A stretch of DNA of 64,000 nt from JANMZO01 sp963763135 (lineage in GTDB: Bacteria; Actinomycetota; Acidimicrobiia; Acidimicrobiales; JANYDT01): contig CAVXNJ010000005.1 in NCBI GenBank assembly GCA_963763135.1, positions 362,835 through 426,834 on the forward strand. Direction: 5' to 3'. Shown piece by piece: positions 9,184-16,784 of the stretch. Made by a program: the position numbers and the translations under genes. The notes below the pieces were generated by a model that was not told the DNA's origin, searched no databases, and saw only the letters and a list, made by a program, of their open reading frames with translations. The first letter of the stretch is position 1; each line of letters opens with the position of its first letter.

Positions 9184-9211
9184 GCACTATGTAGTGCGAT
9201 ATAGTGCACTA
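9184..9211. promoter_or_regulatory. twin palindromic operator and leaderless promoter of the XRE-cupin gene
   Basis: GCACTATGTAGTGC (9184-9197) and TAGTGCACTA (9202-9211) are two palindromes with centres 16 bp apart. A -10-like TATAGT (9200-9205) lies inside the second, and ATG 9213 follows 7 nt later, so the mRNA is probably leaderless. The placement fits autorepression by the XRE-cupin protein encoded here. Confidence 0.7.
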
Positions 9212-9212
9212 C

Positions 9213-9797
9213 ATGGATGAGGCCGGAAACAGTGAAATCGCGCAGGTTGCGTTGGAGGTACGTCGTCGACGTCAGCAACGAAACTGGACGCTCGACACCG
9301 CCGCACCACGGTTGGGCGTGAGTCGACGATTGTTGGCGCAGATCGAAGCCGGTCTGGCGAATCCCTCACTGTCGACGCTGCTCTCGATCGCCGCAGGGTT
9401 TGATGTCTCGCTGGTCGACCTCCTGGCCGGCGGCGACAAACCATCGATCACCGTGCAACGCGACAACGCTTCGGCACCCGTGCTGTGGACGGGAGATCAT
9501 GGCGGCGAGGCGCGAATGCTGGTCGGGTCCGATCCCCTCGAGTTGTGGGAGTGGACGCTGGAGCCTGGCGACGAGCGCACTTCCGAGAGCCACCGGCCCG
9601 GCTCGCGCGAGGTGATCCTGGTGACAAAGGGAACCGTTACGTTGGGCGTCGGGGCGGCGGAACCAGTGACCCTGCGGCGCGGCCAATCCGCGGTGTTTCG
9701 GGCCGACGAACCGCACTGGTACCGCAACGACGGCCGAGTACCGGTGCACTTCGTGCTGGCCGTGCATGAGCCCGCAACGTCGGGGGTCATCCGATGA
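9213..9797 (+). CDS. XRE-family regulator with C-terminal cupin domain
   Basis: 194 residues from ATG 9213. An XRE helix-turn-helix (about residues 12-65; RRRRQQRNWTLDTAAPRLGV, LLAQIEAGLANPSLSTLLSI) is followed by a cupin barrel (about 105-190) with SHRPGSREVILVTKGTVTLG and a second motif, DEPHWYRNDG. Cupin-linked XRE proteins sense small molecules. GTG 9204 is a possible earlier start but lies inside the operator. The TGA overlaps the ATG of the B3/B4 gene by 4 nt, so regulator and enzyme form one unit. Confidence 0.88.
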   Translation: MDEAGNSEIAQVALEVRRRRQQRNWTLDTAAPRLGVSRRLLAQIEAGLANPSLSTLLSIAAGFDVSLVDLLAGGDKPSITVQRDNASAPVLWTGDHGGEARMLVGSDPLELWEWTLEPGDERTSESHRPGSREVILVTKGTVTLGVGAAEPVTLRRGQSAVFRADEPHWYRNDGRVPVHFVLAVHEPATSGVIR

Positions 9798-10489
9798 CGA
9801 TCACCGCCGAAGACTGGGTGAACCATTCCACTGTCGACGCGTCCGTTGGCGCTCGTTGGCCGGATTACCAGGCCATTCTGGTCGCGGCGGATCACCTTGA
9901 CGTCGCGAGCCTCGTCGAGGTGGCCGACGGACTCTTCGGTGATGCGCACGCCTTTGCCCGTGCCCTCGATCCCGACACGCAACCCGATACCCGCATCACG
10001 ACGTGGCACGCGGCGTACCGCGACTTCGGAGTCAAACCGCGTGTCGCACGGGTCAGCGTCGACGCGCTCACACGCCGCGCGATGTCCGACGCCGGTTTGC
10101 CTCGAATCAACACGCTGGTCGATCTCTACAACGCAATCTCCATCCTCTGCTGCGTTCCGATCGGCGGGGAAGATCTCGGGCGATACGACGGTCCGGCCCG
10201 CCTCATCGTTTCGACCGGTACTGAGCCGTTCGCAACCAACGCAAACGGGGAAGCCGTCGTCGAACATCCCGAACCCGGCGAGCCAATCTGGATCGACGAC
10301 ACGGGAGTCACGTGCCGCCGCTGGAACTGGCGTCAGACGTCGAGGACTGCGATCAGCTTCGATACGACCTGCGTTGGATTCATCATCGACTCTCTCGATG
10401 CACCGGACCACAACGACGCGCGTCGAGCCGCTCGCCTACTCGCCGAGTACCTGCCGAACAGTTGCACCCGCGTGATCACCCGGCCGTAG
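9794..10489 (+). CDS. B3/B4 domain protein (tRNA-synthetase editing-like)
   Basis: 231 residues resembling the B3/B4 fold of phenylalanyl-tRNA synthetase beta chains. Visible blocks include WHAAYRDFGVKPRVARVSVD, LPRINTLVDLYNAISI and a late WNWRQTSRTAISFDTTCVGF. Free-standing B3/B4 proteins are proposed to edit mischarged tRNA or act on aminoacyl compounds; the substrate here is unknown. It starts inside the stop of the XRE-cupin regulator (ATGA overlap), a pairing seen in other actinobacteria as far as I recall. Confidence 0.82.
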   Translation: MTITAEDWVNHSTVDASVGARWPDYQAILVAADHLDVASLVEVADGLFGDAHAFARALDPDTQPDTRITTWHAAYRDFGVKPRVARVSVDALTRRAMSDAGLPRINTLVDLYNAISILCCVPIGGEDLGRYDGPARLIVSTGTEPFATNANGEAVVEHPEPGEPIWIDDTGVTCRRWNWRQTSRTAISFDTTCVGFIIDSLDAPDHNDARRAARLLAEYLPNSCTRVITRP

Positions 10490-10543
10490 CTCGGGCCGAG
10501 TAATCACGTCGTGCGGCCGGCGATTCCCAACATCGTGTCCACA

Positions 10544-10625
10544 GGAACCCAACCCCGGGGAAACCAGCGCCGCGACCGGCACAAGCGTGGCCGGTCAGGG
10601 AAGGAACCCACCCAAGTTGGGTACC
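10544..10625. repeat. attC-like inverted-repeat element, 82-bp variant
   Basis: The element begins GGAACCCAAC (10544-10553) and ends GTTGGGTACC (10616-10625). Inside is a 7-bp stem, GACCGGC/GCCGGTC. It lies between the B3/B4 stop and the next promoter. Its ends match those of the 59-bp family elsewhere in the window. Confidence 0.65.
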
Positions 10626-10688
10626 GAGCGACTCGAGTTGGCGCGCATGTTGCGTCGTCCCTTCGAGGTGATGCTGTCCGGGGATCCT

Positions 10689-10711
10689 GTCTAGAGATGT
10701 AGTCTTTAGAC
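10689..10711. promoter_or_regulatory. operator palindrome at a leaderless start
   Basis: An interrupted palindrome with outer arms GTCTA and TAGAC and inner AGA/TCT immediately precedes ATG 10712. TAGTCT within it can serve as the -10 box, which would put transcription at or near the ATG. It is a likely autoregulatory site for the HTH protein that follows. Confidence 0.55.
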
Positions 10712-10936
10712 ATGTGTCCCATGGTGAATACCGACGACCTCTGCGACGCGCACGAGGTAGCGCAGCTGATCGGCGTCGGTCATCCGAACAGCGTCCACGG
10801 GTACCTTCGCAGGTACCTTGATATGCCTCGGCCGGTCGTGTCGCTCGGTCGGAGTCGGATTCAACTTTGGCTGAGACCGGAAATCATGGAGTGGCAGCAG
10901 ACCCGGCAGCTTTCACGACGATCGAAGCTTTCATGA
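10712..10936 (+). CDS. small AlpA/MerR-like helix-turn-helix protein
   Basis: 74 residues. The pattern DLCDAHEVAQLIGVGHPNSV, then a Tyr-Leu-rich helix, SLGRSRIQLWLRPEIMEW and a basic tail is that of excisionase/AlpA-type winged HTH proteins. The stop overlaps the ATG of the methionine aminopeptidase by 4 nt, so it probably regulates that operon. No phage genes are nearby, so the excisionase resemblance is structural only. Confidence 0.75.
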   Translation: MCPMVNTDDLCDAHEVAQLIGVGHPNSVHGYLRRYLDMPRPVVSLGRSRIQLWLRPEIMEWQQTRQLSRRSKLS

Positions 10937-11989
10937 TTCGCCTGCGTTCAAACGACCCCTGCTGGTGCGGGTCCGGCCGAAAGCTGAAGCGATGTCACGG
11001 CGTCTTCGAGCGGCCGGGATCACCGGTTCGACCAGGCCGCAGCTCGCCCATGCGGCAGGCGCCGGCTGACATCGCTCGTCCCGGCTACATCACCAGCGCC
11101 CACGGGGGTCCCGACCGGGCGGCGCAGCAGATCATCAACGACCCCGACGACTTCATCCGCCTCGCGAACGCCTGCCGAGTCGCGGCCCAGGTCCTGAACG
11201 AAGTCGGGCGTCATGTCGCCGTCGGGGTGACCACCGACGAGTTGGATGAGATCGCCCACAACGCGTACATCGGGCAGCGGCGCGTATCCGAGCACGCTGA
11301 ACTACCAGGGGTTCACCAAGTCGATCTGCACCTCGGTGAACGAAGTCGTGTGCCACGGCATCGGCGACGACCGACACCTTCGCGACGGCGACATCGTCAA
11401 TGTCGACGTGACCGCGTACCTCGACGGAATGCATGGCGATACGTCGGCCACCTTCATCGTCGGTGAGGCGAGCGAGTCGGTGGCCGCCCTGGTCGACACC
11501 TGCCGCGATGCGACGATGCGAGGGATTCGCGCCGTCGGGGCCGACCGGTCGATCGACGCCATCGGTCGAGCGATCCAACCGTTCGCCTTCTCACGTGGGT
11601 TCGGCGTGGTGTCCGACTACGGCGGCCACGGCATCGGTAGGCACTTCCACGCCGAACCGCACATCGATCACATCGTCCGTCCGTCCCGCGTACAGGCGGT
11701 CGAGGGGATGGTCTTCACGGTCGAGCCGATGCTCACGGCCGGAACCATTCGCCACCACCAGTGGGATGACGGTTGGACCGAAGTCACCGATGACTTTCTG
11801 CCGTCAGCGCAGTTCGAACACACGGTGATCGTGAGAGACGGGGTCGCCCAGATCCTCACCCTGGATCCCGCACCGACCGACCTGGCATCATCCAATTCGG
11901 CATCAACCAATTCGGCATCATCCAATGCGGCATCAACCAATGCGGCATCAACCATTACGGCACGAACCGATCCCGCACCTGCCGTGTAG
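10933..11989 (+). CDS. map: type I methionine aminopeptidase with N-terminal SEC-C zinc motif (frameshifted)
   Basis: Removes N-terminal Met from nascent proteins. Residues 7-20 form a SEC-C motif (CWCGSGRKLKRCHG). The catalytic domain shows the five metal ligands in order: VNVDVTAYLDGMHGDTS (two Asp), GHGIGRHFH (His), GMVFTVEPML (Glu) and FEHTVIV (Glu). The first frame breaks after HNAYIG; the family continuation SGAYPSTLNYQGFTKS lies in the +1 frame, so one extra base is present near 11275. The gene length (1057 nt) is 3n+1, as expected for this. The C-terminus is a degenerate 5-residue repeat (NSAST/NAAST type) encoded by 15-bp tandem units. It is coupled to the AlpA-like gene by an ATGA overlap. 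Confidence 0.85.
11884..11958. repeat. 15-bp tandem repeat encoding the aminopeptidase tail
   Basis: Five units of the GGCATCAACCAATTC type (11884, 11899, 11914, 11929, 11944) plus a degenerate sixth. They encode alternating ASSNS/ASTNS pentapeptides after the catalytic domain. Copy number is likely variable between strains (inference). Confidence 0.9.
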
Positions 11990-12070
11990 TTGACGTCGGA
12001 TGCGATTCGTGGGCGTGGGCGTCGCGTTAACGACACACTGGCGGTCGCCCGCGCTTGGTACGTTCGGTCG

Positions 12071-12835
12071 ATGCCGCTCACCGAACTGCAGCTCGCAGAC
12101 TTTGCGACGCAAGGCTTTGTGGTCGTGCCCGGCGTCGTCGAGGAACGACTGCTCACCGCCGCAGATGCTGAGATCGATGCCCTTATCGAACACAATCCAC
12201 CACCGGCGTCGGCCACCGGCAAACACTTCTGGTTCCTCCCCCCGAACCAACTGCCGGCCGCCCACGCCGTGCTACGGGAGTCCGAGGCGCTCGCCCTCGC
12301 CGAGCAGTTGACCGAACCAGCGCCCCTGAGCCTCATCCTCGACCACATCCAGGTCGCCCTCAACATCCCGCCCAACCGACAACAACCCGGTGGACCGCAC
12401 ATCGACGGCCACGCCATCCTTCACCCCGGCCAGACGGCCCCGTACTCATTCACGCTGTTGGCGGGAGCGTTCCTCTCGGCCGAGGAGCAGACCGACCAGG
12501 GCAACCTCTGGGTCTGGCCCGGATCACACCTCACGCACGAGCGACTCTTCCGAGAACGTGGGGCGGACTCGTTGATGTCGAACGGCGGCCACATCACACT
12601 GCTCCAAAACCCACCCGAACTCGGGGCACCCATACCCGTCCTGGGCAAGCGAGGCGACGTCGTGCTCGCACATTTCCTGCTCGGGCACAACACCGGCCCC
12701 AACCGTGGACCGTCCACCCGCCGGATGCTCTACTACCGCCTCGGATGCCCGGGCCACGCAAACCGCTGGATGGAAACCTTCACCGACGCGTTCACCGAGT
12801 TCCCGCGACTGCGCCCGTATTCGAACAGACGATGA
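12071..12835 (+). CDS. phytanoyl-CoA dioxygenase family protein
   Basis: 254 residues of the PhyH Fe(II)/2-oxoglutarate oxygenase fold. The iron triad is visible as HIDGH (His-x-Asp) in the middle and the distal His in AHFLLGHNTGPN, followed by the Arg-rich 2-oxoglutarate site (PSTRRMLYYRLG). ATG 12071 fits the family N-terminus (LTELQLADFATQGFVVVPGV); the frame is open further upstream without a better start. The substrate is not predictable. It is co-directional with the hydrolase gene 21 bp downstream. Confidence 0.88.
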   Translation: MPLTELQLADFATQGFVVVPGVVEERLLTAADAEIDALIEHNPPPASATGKHFWFLPPNQLPAAHAVLRESEALALAEQLTEPAPLSLILDHIQVALNIPPNRQQPGGPHIDGHAILHPGQTAPYSFTLLAGAFLSAEEQTDQGNLWVWPGSHLTHERLFRERGADSLMSNGGHITLLQNPPELGAPIPVLGKRGDVVLAHFLLGHNTGPNRGPSTRRMLYYRLGCPGHANRWMETFTDAFTEFPRLRPYSNRR

Positions 12836-12856
12836 CGATCGGCATACGATCCGAAA

Positions 12857-14053
12857 ATGGATCTCTCCGCTTCACTGCAGTCCACGCTGGAGGCCGCCGT
12901 TGACTCGGGGTTGCCCGGTGTCGTCGCCGCCGTAACCGTCGACGGACACACCGTCTTCGAGGGGGCGGCCGGGGCCCGGGTCATCGGCGGAAACGAGCCG
13001 ATGACGCTCGATACCGTCATCGCGATCTTCTCCATGACGAAGGCGATCACGGGCGCCGCGGCCATGCAACTTGTCGAGCAGGGCCGGTTGTCCCTCGACG
13101 GGCCGGCAGGTGACGTGTTGCCTGACCTCGCCGAAGTTCCGGTGCTTGAGGGTTTCGCCGACGACGGGTCACCGAAGCTTCGACCCACCCGCACCAAGAT
13201 CACGCTCCGACATCTCCTGACCCACACCTCCGGGTTCGTCTACGACATGTGGAATGCCGACTTCGCCCGATACGCCGAGACCTCGGGGGTCCCGTCGTTC
13301 CGCACGCTGGAGAAGGCGGCGCTGCGGGTTCCATCGATGTTCGAACCCGGAAGTCGCTGGGAATACGGGATCGGCATCGATTGGGTCGGACTCCTCGTGG
13401 AAGCCGCCAGCGGGCAGACCCTCGGCAACTACTGCCGCGAGCATCTCTTCGCGCCACTCGGGATGAACGACACCGGGTTCACGCCAACCGGCACCATGGC
13501 CGCCCGGCTGGCCAGCCTGCACCTCACGGTTTCCGACGGCATTGTTCCGTTCGCGATGCCCGCTCCGGAGGCCCCGGAGTTCGAAATGGGTGGTGGAGGT
13601 CTGCTGTCGACGGTGAGCGACTACCTCCGGTTCACCAACATGATCCTCAACGGCGGAACCCTCAACGGCACCCGCGTCCTTCAGGCGGCGACAGTCGAGG
13701 AAATGGGCCGCAACAGCATCGGTGAGGTCACGGTGCAGCCGCTCATCAGCGTGAACCCGTTGCTGACCTGTGACGCCGACTTCTACCCCGCGATGCCTTG
13801 CAAGTGGGGGCTGAGTTTCCTGATCAACACCGAAGAGACACCGCAAGGTCGGCCGGCCAACAGCCTCGCCTGGGCGGGTCTCGCGAACTCCTACTACTGG
13901 ATCGATCCGGTGAATCGCGTGTGCGGGGTATGGGCCACGCAACTGTTCCCCTTCATGGCGCCTCCCGCCCTCGATGGATTCCGCAACTTCGAGACCGCGG
14001 TCTACGAGTCGCGTGGCAGCTTCTCCGGCACACCTACGGTCGCGGCAACGTAG
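12857..14053 (+). CDS. beta-lactamase-fold serine hydrolase (EstB/class C type)
   Basis: 398 residues. The nucleophile motif is S59-M-T-K62 (FSMTKAITG), the second motif is at WEYGIGIDWVG (Tyr-Gly-Ile rather than Tyr-x-Asn), and a late SLAWAGLANSYYWIDP block replaces the KTG box. This is typical of esterases and peptidases of the family rather than true beta-lactamases. No signal peptide is visible, so it is likely cytoplasmic. It follows the PhyH gene by 21 bp and may share its transcript. Confidence 0.88.
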   Translation: MDLSASLQSTLEAAVDSGLPGVVAAVTVDGHTVFEGAAGARVIGGNEPMTLDTVIAIFSMTKAITGAAAMQLVEQGRLSLDGPAGDVLPDLAEVPVLEGFADDGSPKLRPTRTKITLRHLLTHTSGFVYDMWNADFARYAETSGVPSFRTLEKAALRVPSMFEPGSRWEYGIGIDWVGLLVEAASGQTLGNYCREHLFAPLGMNDTGFTPTGTMAARLASLHLTVSDGIVPFAMPAPEAPEFEMGGGGLLSTVSDYLRFTNMILNGGTLNGTRVLQAATVEEMGRNSIGEVTVQPLISVNPLLTCDADFYPAMPCKWGLSFLINTEETPQGRPANSLAWAGLANSYYWIDPVNRVCGVWATQLFPFMAPPALDGFRNFETAVYESRGSFSGTPTVAAT

Positions 14054-14128
14054 GCACGCACGCCAACCTGCGACGACTTCATGTCGTCGGTATCGCAGGT
14101 TCATAGTGCTTCAGTGCTTGAATGACCG

Positions 14129-14178
14129 TTCGGTCGACTTTGACCGAATTCTTAGGTTTGTGTCAGTAGCGTTGACAC
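14129..14178. promoter_or_regulatory. inverted repeats in the lipoprotein promoter
   Basis: TTCGGTC/GACCGAA (14129-14135, 14142-14148) and GTGTCA/TGACAC (14160-14165, 14173-14178) are two separate inverted repeats. TTGACC at 14140-14145 can be a -35 box. The second repeat ends 1 nt before ATG 14180, so transcription starts very close to the start codon. The binder is unknown. Confidence 0.4.
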
Positions 14179-14179
14179 A

Positions 14180-14572
14180 ATGTTCCATAGAAAAATTGCA
14201 TTTGCCGTTGTACTCGCTCTTCCCTTTACCGTCGCCGGCTGCGAAGCCAGCATCGGAAGCAAGTCCGTCAAGAAGGCCGACGCCGAAAAGACCATCGCCG
14301 AAAAGCTCACTGCACAGTTCGGTTCGGCGCCGAACAGCGTTACCTGCCCCAACGACCTCAAAGCCAAAGTCGACGAATCAATGGATTGCGATGTGACGGC
14401 TACAGAAGGCAGTGGCGTCGCCAAGATCTCCGTGACCGAAGTCAACGGATCGTCAGTGAACTTCGACATCGAATACACCGGTGAAGACGCTCCGGCCGAC
14501 GCGGCCACCGAAACCACCGTCGCCCCTACCGACACAACGACCGCCGCCGCCACCGATACAACGACCGCCTGA
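14180..14572 (+). CDS. DUF4333-like lipoprotein
   Basis: 130 residues. A signal peptide (MFHRKIAFAVVLALPF) ends in lipobox V-A-G-C21. The mature part carries the DUF4333-type block VTCPNDLKAKVDESMDCDV with two cysteines likely disulfide-bonded, then a Thr-rich low-complexity tail (TDTTTAAATDTTTA). It is likely anchored to the outer face of the membrane. Function is unknown; relatives are common in actinobacteria. It is followed by a strong hairpin. Confidence 0.82.
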   Translation: MFHRKIAFAVVLALPFTVAGCEASIGSKSVKKADAEKTIAEKLTAQFGSAPNSVTCPNDLKAKVDESMDCDVTATEGSGVAKISVTEVNGSSVNFDIEYTGEDAPADAATETTVAPTDTTTAAATDTTTA

Positions 14573-14590
14573 TCCAAAGAGTGTCTCTGT

Positions 14591-14624
14591 CGAGTTGTGC
14601 CGGGCCGGTGCCCGGCACAACTCG
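14591..14624 (+). terminator. strong hairpin terminator
   Basis: CGAGTTGTGCCGGGC and GCCCGGCACAACTCG form a perfect 15-bp stem with a 4-nt loop, 18 bp after the lipoprotein stop. No T-tract follows, as is usual in actinobacteria. Confidence 0.75.
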
Positions 14625-14706
14625 CGTGACACGTGCAACATCAGCCGGTCGCTGCGTCGTATGGGGTCGACCCCTTTGCCGCACCAACAGTGAACAAGCG
14701 CCAGGC

Positions 14707-14772
14707 TCCGAGTGAACACCCGGGTAACGGGACCTGAACGGAGACCCAACAGAAACTGAACGGAGTCTGAAC
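14707..14772 (-). promoter_or_regulatory. PHO box: six 11-bp direct repeat units
   Basis: Read on the minus strand, GTTCA-type 5-mers recur exactly every 11 bp. On the plus strand they are TGAAC, GTAAC, TGAAC, CCAAC, TGAAC, TGAAC, starting at 14713, 14724, 14735, 14746, 14757 and 14768. This is the layout of actinobacterial PhoP direct-repeat units (GTTCA core, 11-bp period). A -10-like TACTGT lies just downstream. The site is 64 bp before the DUF47-Pit operon, so phosphate-starvation control is expected. Confidence 0.85.
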
Positions 14773-14835
14773 GCGAGTACTGTCACGTTGCTTCCTGCTA
14801 GCACGTACCCGACCGTCACGACCTAGGACACCATC

Positions 14836-15453
14836 ATGGCATTTCGGCTCATTCCCCGCGACGAGTCGTTCTTCCCACCGTTCGACCGCCTGGCTGCCGG
14901 TGCGGCCGAAGCTGCCGGCCTCCTGCACGATCTTCTGCAATCGATTCCGGTCAACGATGCCGCCGTCGTGAAAATCGTCGAATCCGAGCGAACCGCCGAC
15001 AAACTGCAGCGGGAAATCCTGGTCCAGCTCGAGCGCTCGATCGTGACGCCGTTCGACCGGGAAGACATCTACACGCTGACTGACAAACTCGACGACGTCT
15101 ACGACGACATTCGTTCCGCCGCCGAGAACGCCCAGCACCACCATCTTGCTCAGCACATCGAAGGCGTCGACCAGTTCACCGATCTTCTCGTGCGGATCAC
15201 CCAGGCCAACGTCGGGGTCATCGGCAAGCTGAGGTCGCTCGGCAACCTCGCCGAAGACGTGGCCAACATCGACCGCCTCGAGTCCGAGGGCGACGCGCTG
15301 CACCGCACGCTCGTGGGCGAGCTCTATTCGGGGAAGTACGAAGCCCTCGAAGTGCTCCGCTGGACCAACGTGATCAGCCGCATCGAAAAGGCCATCAACG
15401 CGGTGGAGAAGACCGCCCGGCTCGTGCAGTCCATCGCCATCAAGCACTCCTGA
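14836..15453 (+). CDS. DUF47/PhoU-like regulator of phosphate transport
   Basis: 205 residues, almost entirely helical, of the DUF47 family that accompanies Pit transporters. Characteristic acidic helices include VKIVESERTADKLQREILVQ, REDIYTLTDKLDDVYDDIRS and NIDRLESEGDALHRTLVGEL; the E/D-x-x-x-D residues bind metal clusters in PhoU-like proteins. It lies 63 bp upstream of pit and behind a PHO box. It is thought to gate or regulate the transporter. Confidence 0.9.
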   Translation: MAFRLIPRDESFFPPFDRLAAGAAEAAGLLHDLLQSIPVNDAAVVKIVESERTADKLQREILVQLERSIVTPFDREDIYTLTDKLDDVYDDIRSAAENAQHHHLAQHIEGVDQFTDLLVRITQANVGVIGKLRSLGNLAEDVANIDRLESEGDALHRTLVGELYSGKYEALEVLRWTNVISRIEKAINAVEKTARLVQSIAIKHS

Positions 15454-15516
15454 GCGCGCACCGCAACGCTCGTCCGCTGATCCCCCTGACTCGCTGAAAC
15501 CTCTGAAACCGGTTCG

Positions 15517-16509
15517 ATGACAAGCGCCCTCTTCTGGTCGGTGATCGCACTCGCGCTCGCCTTCGACTTTGTGAACGGCTTCCACGATGCAGCGAACTCG
15601 ATCGCCACCATCGTCGCCACCCGCGTGCTGAGCCCGCTGCAAGCGGTGCTCTGGGCGGCGTCGTTCAACTTCATTGCGTTCGCGATCCTTCCGCTGAAGG
15701 TCGCCGACGAGATCGCCAAGGTCGTTTCGCCGACTGTGGCGTCGATCGCCGTGGTGTTCGCCGGGCTCCTCGGCGCCATCGCGTGGAACATCCTCACGGC
15801 CTGGCTCGGGCTTCCTTCGTCATCGAGTCATGCGCTCGTCGGCGGGCTCGCCGGGGCCGCGATAGCCAAGGGCGGGTGGCACGCGATCAAAGTCGACACC
15901 CTGCGAAAGATTGGCCCGTTCATCGTCTATTCGCCGATGGTCGGCCTGTGCCTCGGGTTGATCATCATGGTCACGGTCATGTGGATCGTCCATCGCAGCA
16001 CCAATCCCGGGAAGGTCAACAAGCGCTTCCGCAAACTGCAGTTGCTGTCGGCCGGCGCGTTCAGCCTCGGCCATGGGGCAAACGACGCGCAGAAGACGAT
16101 GGGTGTGATCATCACGCTCCTACTGGCCACGAAGCGCCTCGGGGTTGGCGCGGAAACCCCGTTGTGGGTCGTGCTTTCATGCCACAGCGCGATCGCCCTC
16201 GGCACGTTGACCGGCGGCTGGAAGATCGTGAAGACGATGGGCAACAAGTTGACGCGGCTCGATCCAATGGGCGGAGTGTGCGCCGAATCGGCGGCGGCGG
16301 TGACGCTCTTCTTCGCATCGATCAAGGGCATCCCGGTGTCAACGACGCACACGATCACCGGGGCGATTGTCGGGGTCGGCTCGGCCCGCCGGTTCTCCGC
16401 CGTCCGGTGGGGCGTGGCCCGACGCGTGCTGTGGGCCTGGATCTTCACGATTCCGGGCTCGGCCCTCGTCGCCGCCATCACCTACGGCATCATCGCCCTC
16501 TTCAGCTAG
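15517..16509 (+). CDS. pit: Pit-family inorganic phosphate transporter
   Basis: 330 residues with about ten membrane helices. The inverted duplicated signatures are GFHDAANSIATIVATR (N-terminal) and GHGANDAQKTMG (about residue 186), which carry the Asp/Asn residues used for metal-phosphate transport. A further helix motif, GIPVSTTHTITGAIVG, is typical of the family. It transports neutral metal-phosphate with protons. It is expressed with the DUF47 gene, probably under PHO-box control. Confidence 0.95.
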   Translation: MTSALFWSVIALALAFDFVNGFHDAANSIATIVATRVLSPLQAVLWAASFNFIAFAILPLKVADEIAKVVSPTVASIAVVFAGLLGAIAWNILTAWLGLPSSSSHALVGGLAGAAIAKGGWHAIKVDTLRKIGPFIVYSPMVGLCLGLIIMVTVMWIVHRSTNPGKVNKRFRKLQLLSAGAFSLGHGANDAQKTMGVIITLLLATKRLGVGAETPLWVVLSCHSAIALGTLTGGWKIVKTMGNKLTRLDPMGGVCAESAAAVTLFFASIKGIPVSTTHTITGAIVGVGSARRFSAVRWGVARRVLWAWIFTIPGSALVAAITYGIIALFS

Positions 16510-16522
16510 CAGGAGACGACAC

Positions 16523-16708
16523 ATGGATCGCGATCTCGACCGCCGTGCGGTGTTTCTGTTTGGCAGTGCGGTGCTGTGCCTGCTGTTGATACCGCTGACG
16601 CTGCCGAAGCTCCGCTGGGTCGGGGAACTTCTCGTAGTTACCCAGGTCGTGCTCGGATGCGCGTCGCTCCTTGATCACCGGAGCCGGAAGAAGCGCAACC
16701 GGAGCTGA
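16523..16708 (+). CDS. small two-helix membrane protein
   Basis: 61 residues: a charged N-terminus (MDRDLDRR), two hydrophobic helices (AVFLFGSAVLCLLLIPLTL and GELLVVTQVVLGCASLL) and a basic tail (DHRSRKKRNRS). An AGGAGA site precedes ATG 16523, which lies 14 bp after the pit stop, so it is the third gene of the phosphate operon. It may be an accessory subunit. I know no family for it. Confidence 0.7.
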   Translation: MDRDLDRRAVFLFGSAVLCLLLIPLTLPKLRWVGELLVVTQVVLGCASLLDHRSRKKRNRS

Positions 16709-16784
16709 CACCAGCGCAGCCGAAGTGCAGCTCACCGACGGCGCACCGGCCGTTCACCGGCGCACCCGCGTCATGCGTCATGCG

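Noticed and set aside
10712..11989. Prophage or integrative element suggested by an AlpA-like protein
   Set aside because: No integrase, att duplication or phage gene is adjacent; the protein is coupled to a housekeeping enzyme.
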